From assembly GCA_900541745.1 (NCBI GenBank), contig UQLA01000006.1:1-64000 (forward strand): DNA of 64,000 nt, given 5' to 3'. This DNA is from an uncultured Collinsella sp. (GTDB lineage: Bacteria; Actinomycetota; Coriobacteriia; Coriobacteriales; Coriobacteriaceae). A program made the position numbers and the translations under genes. The notes beneath the pieces were generated by a model that saw only the letters and a list, made by a program, of their open reading frames with translations, did no database searches and was not told the origin of the DNA. Below, in pieces: positions 34,575-40,899 of the stretch; positions within the stretch are counted from its first letter, which is position 1, and the number at the start of each line of letters is the position of its first letter.

Positions 34575-34958
34575 ATGGCAATTTGGCTGCCGATGGATGC
34601 GAACGGTCAAATCATCCCACTCGACACGACCATGATGTACCGCGAGAACGGTAACCAGTTTCACGTAGCTGATCTCTTCTTTGAGGCGAGACCCGGCAGA
34701 TGGCTCGCGCGAAGTGGAATTGAGTGCATCGAGACCAACAAGTTGTATCTCGACCCATCTGAAAAAGATAGCTTGGAGAAGCTGGCGGCTGATATAGACA
34801 GGACTCTTAATCACCCCCAAGGACTTGTCTGCGCATATGCCAACCGCAAAAGGCGCGAGTGCAATGGCTGCAAGCTTAGCGGGCATCTAAGTTGTCTCAA
34901 GGCTTTCACGAGCGACATTTCGTCCCGCGTCCACCGTTTGGCTGGTGATGCAGAATGA
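34575..34958 (+). CDS. Tandem paralog 1 of a cysteine-rich phage family
   Basis: The 127-residue protein is the first of three neighbouring paralogs. The shared plan is an N-terminal LPMDANGQIIPLDTTMMY-type strand motif followed by a central variable part. A C-terminal cysteine module follows (C with CNGCKLSGHLSC), then a final helix SSRVHRLAGD. The ATG at 34575 follows AAAGGA at nine bases. No named family is recognised; the cysteines suggest one bound zinc. Confidence 0.7.
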   Translation: MAIWLPMDANGQIIPLDTTMMYRENGNQFHVADLFFEARPGRWLARSGIECIETNKLYLDPSEKDSLEKLAADIDRTLNHPQGLVCAYANRKRRECNGCKLSGHLSCLKAFTSDISSRVHRLAGDAE

Positions 34959-35383
34959 ACATCGCGCTACCCAAAGATGCCGAAGGGCGTGAGATTCCGC
35001 TTGATACCGTCGCCCTATATGACGATAGCGGCAACGTCCACAGCATCCGCCGATTCATTTACACGAACGACTTTGACTTAGGCGACAAGTGGATAAACAG
35101 CTGGGTCATGGTCGTAGATGACTATAAAGTTGCCAAACCGGAGCAAATGCACCTCACCAAGCCGGACAGCCTCAAGCAGCTCGCGGAAGACCTCAACCGT
35201 GCGTGGGATGCTTGCAATGTACACGGCAAAGGCTACAGGGACATGTCGTGCCACTACGACAAGGACCGTGGCGAGTACTGCAACGATTGCCGATTGAACA
35301 GCCACGGGAAGATGATGTGCTTCGATGCCATGATGGCCGACATCATCTCGCGCGTGAACCGACTGGCAGGTGATTCCGAATGA
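34955..35383 (+). CDS. Tandem paralog 2 of a cysteine-rich phage family
   Basis: The 142-residue protein shares ALPKDAEGREIPLDTVALY at the start, CNDCRLNSHGKMMC near the end and the same closing helix SRVNRLAGDSE as paralog 1. It overlaps both neighbours as ATGA. Function unknown. Confidence 0.7.
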   Translation: MNIALPKDAEGREIPLDTVALYDDSGNVHSIRRFIYTNDFDLGDKWINSWVMVVDDYKVAKPEQMHLTKPDSLKQLAEDLNRAWDACNVHGKGYRDMSCHYDKDRGEYCNDCRLNSHGKMMCFDAMMADIISRVNRLAGDSE

Positions 35384-35790
35384 TTGAGCTACCCAAGGAT
35401 GCCGATGGGCGTGAGATTCCGCTGGATACCAAGGTCTTGTACAACGAGGACGGCAAGTGTCTCAAGGTCAACCACTTTACCTATTCTGTGGTACAGACGA
35501 TGCCCGGCCTAAAGTTGGGCGTCGTGTTCATGAATTGCCGATATGACTATTGCAGTTCCTTCTACCTCACGCCACCGGAACCGCCCGACAGCTGGGAGAG
35601 GCTAGAAGAGGACTTGGGAAGAGCGGCGGAACGCGATGCTATTACCTCGCACTGTCGATACTTCAACACCACCAACAGATGCGCCAATTGTCCGATTCAC
35701 AACGACATTGGCGGCTGCACGCATAAAGACGAGCGCGCGTTCGGGGACATTCTCGACCGCATCCGCAAGCTGAGGTGTAAGAGTCGATGA
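35380..35790 (+). CDS. Tandem paralog 3 of a cysteine-rich phage family
   Basis: The 136-residue protein begins IELPKDADGREIPLDTKVLY and has the cysteine module CRYFNTTNRCANC with a later GGC, and a closing helix ILDRIRKL. It is the most diverged in its closing helix. It overlaps both neighbours as ATGA. Confidence 0.7.
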   Translation: MIELPKDADGREIPLDTKVLYNEDGKCLKVNHFTYSVVQTMPGLKLGVVFMNCRYDYCSSFYLTPPEPPDSWERLEEDLGRAAERDAITSHCRYFNTTNRCANCPIHNDIGGCTHKDERAFGDILDRIRKLRCKSR

Positions 35791-36047
35791 ACATGACACC
35801 CTGCTTCATTTCCGAAATGCCCGGGGAAAAGACGAAGGCACTACTTATCGGCTTCTACCAGAAAGCGTGGACGCATGATGCATCGCCCCTAATCGGGGGA
35901 TTTCCCGCCGGGCAAATCGCGTACCCGGTCGCGGTCGTGCTGCTCGAATCTGGCGATGTTGTTACCGTAAACGCTGAAAACGTGACCATCGACTCACCCG
36001 CAGGGCTGTTTGAGCAGTACGCATGGATTGATGGTGAGGACGAATGA
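35787..36047 (+). CDS. Hypothetical prophage protein, 86 aa
   Basis: This small beta-rich acidic protein (VAVVLLESGDVVTVNAENVT) overlaps its neighbours by four bases. No cysteine module is present beyond one residue. No family is recognised. Confidence 0.6.
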   Translation: MNMTPCFISEMPGEKTKALLIGFYQKAWTHDASPLIGGFPAGQIAYPVAVVLLESGDVVTVNAENVTIDSPAGLFEQYAWIDGEDE

Positions 36048-36232
36048 CCGACAAAATCAAGCTGAAGCCATGTCCGTTCTGCGGCTCCACTGATCCGTTT
36101 CAATTCACTTGCTCAACACTCGATAGCGATGAAACAAGGTACGGCTTTTATTGCTGGAACTGCAAGACAAAAGGGCCGCAGGCACTAAGCGAAGAGCTGG
36201 CGGCAGAAGCATGGAACAGGAGGGTGAAATGA
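36044..36232 (+). CDS. Lar-like restriction alleviation protein
   Basis: The 62-residue zinc ribbon has LKPCPFCGSTDP at the start, CWNCKTKGPQA in the middle and AEAWNRRV at the end. This is the layout of the Lar family, whose Rac prophage member reduces type I restriction of unmodified DNA. Here the anti-restriction role is inferred from the family; many Lar-like proteins are untested. Confidence 0.8.
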   Translation: MTDKIKLKPCPFCGSTDPFQFTCSTLDSDETRYGFYCWNCKTKGPQALSEELAAEAWNRRVK

Positions 36233-36459
36233 CAGCTCCGGCATCGACCAAATACAAGGTCAGCAAGAAGGTAATCAAGCGCTATCTGGCCGACCATGAC
36301 CTCACGCAGAAGCAGCTGGCGCAGATGGCGGGTATCACGCCTACCGTACTCGGTACCTGCATCCGTTGCCAGCGCGACATGCGCATCGGAAACCTGTTCG
36401 CGCTTGCCGATGCAATGCGGATGGACCCGCGCGACCTCGTTGAGAAGGTGGACGAATGA
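36229..36459 (+). CDS. XRE-family helix-turn-helix protein
   Basis: The 76-residue protein has a helix-turn-helix (LADHDLTQKQLAQMAGITPT, then RDMRIGNLFALADAM). It starts at ATG 36229, overlapping the Lar-like stop as ATGA. It is inside the early cluster and far from the switch, so it may regulate early genes or act as an antitoxin-like factor. Confidence 0.75.
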   Translation: MTAPASTKYKVSKKVIKRYLADHDLTQKQLAQMAGITPTVLGTCIRCQRDMRIGNLFALADAMRMDPRDLVEKVDE

Positions 36460-36755
36460 TTACCGATGATGTACGCCACGAGGTGGCGGCGAAGATGCTC
36501 GAGATATGCCGAGAGAACCCGGACGTCTCGCTTCAGGGCATGGTCGCCTCGACGATGAACGAGTGCCTGCCGGAGGGCATGGAGTACGGCCCGACGCTCG
36601 CCGAGCTGATTGACCGCCCGACCACCACGCGCCACGGCAAGTTCAAGACCAAGTACGGCAGGCAGACCCCATGCTGCGAGGTCTGCGGCTACTCAATCGG
36701 CGATATGCGGTGGAACCATTGTCCTAAGTGCGGGGCGGCGATTGTCGATGATTAG
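36456..36755 (+). CDS. Small zinc-ribbon protein A
   Basis: The 99-residue protein has a helical N-terminus, the segment PTLAELIDRPT, and a C-terminal zinc ribbon CCEVCGYSIGDMRWNHCPKC. The next gene shares ALADLIDRP and the ribbon, so they are paralogs. Function unknown. Confidence 0.65.
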   Translation: MITDDVRHEVAAKMLEICRENPDVSLQGMVASTMNECLPEGMEYGPTLAELIDRPTTTRHGKFKTKYGRQTPCCEVCGYSIGDMRWNHCPKCGAAIVDD

Positions 36756-37125
36756 CGATGAAGAGCGCCGCAATGTAGTCAAAGAATTGCGCCTGCGCAG
36801 CTGTTGCGAGGGATTCGAAAGCTGTGATAAGTGCAAGGCACTCAGTGTGAGATTGTTCGGCGATAAATGGGTTTTGTGCCAACTGGATAGCTGTGACGCG
36901 AATTACTGGGGAGCTCTTGCCGACTTAATCGACCGCCCAATGTGCCATGACCTTGTCAAGCACAAGCAGGATCCGTTCATCCCGGGTAAGCGGATGGTCG
37001 ATGGCTACTTCCACTGCTCAAGCTGCGATTGGAGCGGGCAGCTCTTGGAGTACATCGGCTTCGGAGGCATGTTGGCCTATGAGCCGGTTCACTGCCCGAA
37101 ATGCGGGGAGGAGATCGAGCGATGA
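36748..37125 (+). CDS. Small zinc-ribbon protein B
   Basis: The 125-residue paralog of the preceding protein has an extra N-terminal cysteine group (SCCEGFESCDKCKAL), the shared WGALADLIDRPMC segment and a final ribbon HCSSCDWSG ... HCPKCGEEI. The ATG at 36748 lies inside the end of the previous gene. Confidence 0.65.
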   Translation: MISDEERRNVVKELRLRSCCEGFESCDKCKALSVRLFGDKWVLCQLDSCDANYWGALADLIDRPMCHDLVKHKQDPFIPGKRMVDGYFHCSSCDWSGQLLEYIGFGGMLAYEPVHCPKCGEEIER

Positions 37126-37151
37126 CTACCGAAGAGCTGGACGAGATATGA
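37122..37151 (+). other. Nine-codon mini-ORF upstream of the 37148 gene
   Basis: ATG overlapping the previous stop opens a frame of nine codons (MTTEELDEI) that ends in TGA overlapping the next ATG. It may only relay ribosomes to the next gene, or be the remnant of a longer gene. Confidence 0.35.
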
Positions 37152-37447
37152 GTGACGTCTACAAGCTGACGCAGAAGAGCGTCTGGACCAACAATATCGG
37201 CAGGCACACCACCTGGTATCTGCTGGATGAGCACAAGATGGGCTACTACATCGACCACATCGAGTGGACGGTGCAGCGAGACTGGGGGCTTCTCAGGCTG
37301 GATTCCGAGTGCATGGCCTTCCGCTACAACGGCAAGAAGGGCTGCGTGACCAGCTGGAGCGAACTCGATACCGTTCTCGGCATGGATCCGCAGGAGGCAT
37401 TCGAGACCGTCTGCGAGCACCTCGGGATAAAGGTGAGATACCTCTAG
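37148..37447 (+). CDS. Hypothetical prophage protein, 99 aa
   Basis: This small protein is rich in aromatic residues (MSDVYKLTQKSVW at its start), with no cysteine ribbon. It is the last gene before a strong terminator, so it closes the first early operon. No family is recognised. Confidence 0.6.
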   Translation: MSDVYKLTQKSVWTNNIGRHTTWYLLDEHKMGYYIDHIEWTVQRDWGLLRLDSECMAFRYNGKKGCVTSWSELDTVLGMDPQEAFETVCEHLGIKVRYL

Positions 37448-37480
37448 TTGGAAAGGCCAGAACAATTTAATAGCAGGGGA

Positions 37481-37514
37481 AGGACGGTTGCATGCATGGC
37501 GACCGTCCTTTTTT
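37481..37514 (+). terminator. Terminator inside the early region
   Basis: AGGACGGT (37481-37488) pairs with ACCGTCCT (37502-37509), followed by TTTTTT. A second near-palindrome, CCGCGATAATCGCGG, lies at 37522-37536. Genes beyond it need either read-through, as with an antiterminator, or a new promoter, which I could not find. Confidence 0.85.
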
Positions 37515-37565
37515 CAATCGCCGCGATAATCGCGGTCTGTCTTTACGGAGAAATGGAGAAATGAA

Positions 37566-38027
37566 ATGAATCCCAAAGGACCTAATCTCAAGGTCGTGCC
37601 GATCATGCTTGACGGCGATGACCTACTGCCGAAATACGCCCATGGCGTAGAGGACGCCGGGTGCGACCTCAAAGCGAATATCCCCAAACCAATCACCATT
37701 GCCCCGTGGAAATCGGTGTGGGTCGGCACGGGAGTGCATCTGGCGATGCCGGAGGGCATGTTCGCGCTCCAGGCACCGCGCTCGGGACTTAGCTGCAACC
37801 ACGGCATCACGCTCGCAAATGCGCCGGGAATCATCGACCCCGGCTATCGCGGCGAGATTCGCTGCAAGCTGGTGAACCTGAGCGATGAGACTTACACGGT
37901 CTATCCACTTGAGCGAATCGCCCAGCTGGTGTTCCTACCGTTCGTCAACGCCGTGTTCACGACCTACGACAGCCTGCCGGAAAGCTCGCGCGGCGAGGAC
38001 GGCTATGGAAGCACGGGGGCGATGTGA
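37566..38027 (+). CDS. dut: dUTP diphosphatase
   Basis: dUTPase hydrolyses dUTP to dUMP and keeps uracil out of phage DNA. All five family motifs are visible in the 153-residue protein: DAGCDLKA, PRSGLS, GIIDPGYRGEI, RIAQLVF and RGEDGYGSTG. It is a trimeric-type enzyme. It is common in phage early regions. Confidence 0.95.
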   Translation: MNPKGPNLKVVPIMLDGDDLLPKYAHGVEDAGCDLKANIPKPITIAPWKSVWVGTGVHLAMPEGMFALQAPRSGLSCNHGITLANAPGIIDPGYRGEIRCKLVNLSDETYTVYPLERIAQLVFLPFVNAVFTTYDSLPESSRGEDGYGSTGAM

Positions 38028-38200
38028 TGACAGATCAGGTGGGAAAGCGCTGCGCCACGTGCAAGTTCGCAAAGAACCCGCACACGACCAAGAGCACCGT
38101 GGTCGAGGTCAAGTACCTGACGTGCTGGCATAACCTGCCGCACGAGTGCCAGCCGTGGAATAAGTGCAATTTCTGGGAGCCGAAGGAGGTCGAGCGATGA
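38027..38200 (+). CDS. Small cysteine-rich protein, 57 aa
   Basis: The protein reads MTDQVGKRCATCKFAKNP at the start, with further cysteines in LTCWH, HECQPW and KCNFWEP, a likely single zinc site. It overlaps the dUTPase stop and its own stop overlaps the next ATG. It fits the small zinc-binding theme of this cluster. Confidence 0.6.
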   Translation: MTDQVGKRCATCKFAKNPHTTKSTVVEVKYLTCWHNLPHECQPWNKCNFWEPKEVER

Positions 38201-38481
38201 GCGACCATCCCGATGTGTACCAGTGGATTGCAGACAAAAGAATGAATCGGTTTCTATCCCCGGAATCACACATCACGCTCCCGGCACCACACGCTGAAGT
38301 CAATGCCGAAGAACGCCGCAACGCCACGCGTGCCATAGGTTTCCTTGAGGGTTTCGGTGCGTTTCTGTGGACGCAGGTCGGCCCCAACCTAGCGGACGAA
38401 GAAGTAGCGGAGTTCGAGAAGCGTGTAGCGGAAATCGCCGCGTATATCGGTCTGCCGTCACGGGAAGTGGATGCCGAATGA
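38197..38481 (+). CDS. Hypothetical prophage protein, 94 aa
   Basis: An acidic, mostly helical protein. The ATG at 38197 follows GAAGGAGG and overlaps the previous stop. No family is recognised. Confidence 0.6.
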   Translation: MSDHPDVYQWIADKRMNRFLSPESHITLPAPHAEVNAEERRNATRAIGFLEGFGAFLWTQVGPNLADEEVAEFEKRVAEIAAYIGLPSREVDAE

Positions 38482-38624
38482 GCCGCCCAGAAAGCCCCAA
38501 GGTAACTCGTGCCAAGGAACTCATTAAAGACAAGCGCCTGACAAACAAGCAGATAGCCCTGCGCTGCGGCACGTCATCAAGCTATGTCGCACGGTTGTGC
38601 AACCAGATGGAGGTGGAGAAGTGA
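38478..38624 (+). CDS. Small homeodomain-like HTH protein, 48 aa
   Basis: The 48 residues are almost only a helix-turn-helix (RLTNKQIALRCGTSSSYVAR), like the resolvase or phage terminase-type DNA-binding unit. It overlaps neighbours on both sides as ATGA or GTGA. Confidence 0.6.
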   Translation: MSRPESPKVTRAKELIKDKRLTNKQIALRCGTSSSYVARLCNQMEVEK

Positions 38625-38818
38625 AGTTTAGCGCCTATTGCAAGGGTACTGAAATCTCATGTATGAAAAGCGGGTATGACCTCGCCCCAGATGGAATCGT
38701 AGCCACATTTATTGTCTTCAGTGACCTTGGTAGTGAGGATATCCGATTGCCATTTAAAGCAAAAGACGCCCCGACCATTGGCAAGCAGTACGAAATCGAG
38801 GTGCGCCCATGCAAGTAA
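38621..38818 (+). CDS. Hypothetical prophage protein, 65 aa
   Basis: It starts at GTG 38621 (GTGA overlap). The predicted protein is beta-rich (GIVATFIVFSDLGSEDIRL) and may form a small barrel. No family is recognised. Confidence 0.55.
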   Translation: MKFSAYCKGTEISCMKSGYDLAPDGIVATFIVFSDLGSEDIRLPFKAKDAPTIGKQYEIEVRPCK

Positions 38819-39153
38819 TGGGAGTGGAGCTTGAGGATGAAGAGATGACGTTGACGAGGGATGCCGGGTGTCCCGAGCACTACAGAGGTGATGGGTTCAT
38901 CACGTGCTCCCGCGCCATGAAGGCGGCGCTCGGCAGATGGCCCGCCTCCGTCGCACTGTGCTGCACCATGGCGATCTGGTGGTGGTGCTGTGCCTTCAAG
39001 TACGTGTGGAGGTGCATGGTCAAGGGCAAGACGCTCGAGGACATCGACAAGGCAATTGACTGCCTGTACAAGCTGCGCAAGGAGATCAAGCCGTACCTGG
39101 AGTCGCAGATGAAGGCCGACCACGCCGTTGCAGGCAAGAGCAATGAAGGCTAG
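38809..39153 (+). CDS. DUF3310-like protein
   Basis: The 114-residue protein has PEHYRGDGFITCSRAM, then WWWCCAFKYVWRCMVKGKTLE and DIDKAIDCLYKL. This matches the DUF3310 plan of a HYR motif, an FKY helix and a late DL/KA/YL helix seen in phage T7 gp1.7-like nucleotide metabolism proteins. The role is inferred, not shown. Confidence 0.65.
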   Translation: MQVMGVELEDEEMTLTRDAGCPEHYRGDGFITCSRAMKAALGRWPASVALCCTMAIWWWCCAFKYVWRCMVKGKTLEDIDKAIDCLYKLRKEIKPYLESQMKADHAVAGKSNEG

Positions 39154-39874
39154 CTGCAGGCGCGACGTCTGCCCACATTGCGATGGTCACACCGCCGTGC
39201 GCATTGCGTCAGGAAAATACAGGTGTGAGAGGTGCGGGCGCGAGATGGATTTCAGGGAGGTCAACTACCGCACGAGCGCGGAGGTCGAGGCCGCTAAGGA
39301 GAAAGTACGTGCGCGAGCGAAAGAGTTCGGTCGCACGCACTCGAAGAAATATCTTCGCGAGCATGCGGACGAGATGAGCCAATCCGAGCGCGAGATGACC
39401 GAGCACTACCTCGAGGTGCAGAAGGAGCGCATGCACCAGAGGCACCTAAAAAAGTACGCAAAGCTCAAGAGCGACCCCGCGGCGTACGAGCGGTACCTGA
39501 AGGCCAACAGGCAGAGAAGTGCCAGATGGAAACAGCAAAAACGCGAGGAATTCGAGCAGATTAAGCGAGAGGTGAGCGACGAGCTCGCAAAGGAGAGGAA
39601 AAGGACAAGACAAATGGCAGGACACGAGACCGTGCGCTCGACCGACTTGAGCGCACTCCAGGGCATCTTCTTCGAGGAGCTGGACAACCTGATGGCGCTC
39701 GACATCAACGGCGACGACGAGGCGATCGAGCGCGAGATCAACCGCGCGAAGGCAGTCTCCGATGTGGGTGCGCGCGCCATCGAGAATGCCAACACCGCCG
39801 TGGGCATCATCCGCGCACGCTCCGAGATGGCCGGCGCGAAGCTCGCGAGCGTCCCCGCGATGCTGAAGTCGTAA
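39143..39874 (+). CDS. Zinc-ribbon coiled-coil prophage protein
   Basis: The 243-residue protein begins with a zinc ribbon (CPHCDGHTAV ... CERCGREM). A very long charged helix of about 120 residues follows, then a separate C-terminal helical domain starting MAGHETVRSTDL. An internal ATG at 39614 could yield the C-terminal domain alone. Function unknown; it precedes an HNH gene. Confidence 0.65.
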   Translation: MKASCRRDVCPHCDGHTAVRIASGKYRCERCGREMDFREVNYRTSAEVEAAKEKVRARAKEFGRTHSKKYLREHADEMSQSEREMTEHYLEVQKERMHQRHLKKYAKLKSDPAAYERYLKANRQRSARWKQQKREEFEQIKREVSDELAKERKRTRQMAGHETVRSTDLSALQGIFFEELDNLMALDINGDDEAIEREINRAKAVSDVGARAIENANTAVGIIRARSEMAGAKLASVPAMLKS

Positions 39875-39879
39875 GAACG

Positions 39880-40899
39880 ATGAGCAGGGTCATGACGAAG
39901 GCGGAACACAGGTGGCTTCTCGACATGGCCCCGCGATTCCGCTCATGGGACGATCTCCTCGCCTCGTTCGAGTGCGCCTTCGGCTACCTGCCGAAGCGCC
40001 AGACCGCGCAATGCTACATCTCGAAGCACGGCGTGAAGCTGATGAGCACCACCGTCCGCTGGCTGGAGCATCCGGAGTATGACGAGTTCCTGCGGGAATT
40101 CGTCCCCGGTCACAGCCAGGGCGAGATTATCGACGAATTCGAGAAAAGGTTCGATATAAGGTTGAGGGTTGCCCAGCTCAAAGACCGCGAGGCGACGTTG
40201 GGCCTGAAGCAGGGCACGTTCGGCGGCAGGTTCGCGCCCGGCACCGTTCCGCCCAACAAGGGCAAGAAGCTGACCGACTACGTCAAGGACGAGCAGAAGC
40301 TTGCGAACATCAGACGCTGCCAGTTCAAGAAGGGCGAGGAAGTACACAACGAATGCCCCATCGGAACCGAACGCGTGAGCAGGGACGGCTATATCGAGGT
40401 CAAGGTGCCCAAGGAGGATGCCGACGACCGCGCCCACGGATGGTGGAAGCCGAAGCACCGGCTCATCTGGGAGCAGATAAACGGTCGGAAGCTCCAGAAG
40501 GGCGAAAGTGTGATGTTCGCCGACCGCGACATGACGAACTTCGACCCCGATAACCTCGTGATGGTCACGCAGGCGCAGCGGCTCTACATCAACAGGCACG
40601 GTATCCCGTACCACGATGCCGAATCGCTCAGGACCGCTGTCGCCATGGCGAAGCTGAACGAGGCGATCGTGACCGCCGAGCTGAGGCCGCGCAAGTGCCC
40701 GTGCTGCGGCAAGACATACAAACCGCAGTACAAGGCGCAGCGCACCTGCCGCGAGTGCCTTGACTCGGGGCGCAAGGCAAGGCGCAGCTACGGCATCGCC
40801 GTGTGCCAGAGGTGCGGCGCCACGTTCGAGAAGCTGAGCGTGCGGGGGAAGTACTGTCCAAAGTGTCGCAAGAAGAACTACAGAAAGGAGAAAGGCTGA
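39880..40899 (+). CDS. HNH endonuclease with zinc ribbons
   Basis: The 339-residue protein has an N-terminal helical DNA-binding part, a central HNH_3-type nuclease (KHRLIWEQINGRKLQKGE then FDPDNLVMV) and two C-terminal zinc ribbons (CPCCGKTY, then CQRCGATF ... CPKC). The classic HxDGN histidine position reads FADRDMTN, so catalytic integrity is uncertain. Such proteins are free-standing phage homing-like nucleases. Confidence 0.75.
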   Translation: MSRVMTKAEHRWLLDMAPRFRSWDDLLASFECAFGYLPKRQTAQCYISKHGVKLMSTTVRWLEHPEYDEFLREFVPGHSQGEIIDEFEKRFDIRLRVAQLKDREATLGLKQGTFGGRFAPGTVPPNKGKKLTDYVKDEQKLANIRRCQFKKGEEVHNECPIGTERVSRDGYIEVKVPKEDADDRAHGWWKPKHRLIWEQINGRKLQKGESVMFADRDMTNFDPDNLVMVTQAQRLYINRHGIPYHDAESLRTAVAMAKLNEAIVTAELRPRKCPCCGKTYKPQYKAQRTCRECLDSGRKARRSYGIAVCQRCGATFEKLSVRGKYCPKCRKKNYRKEKG

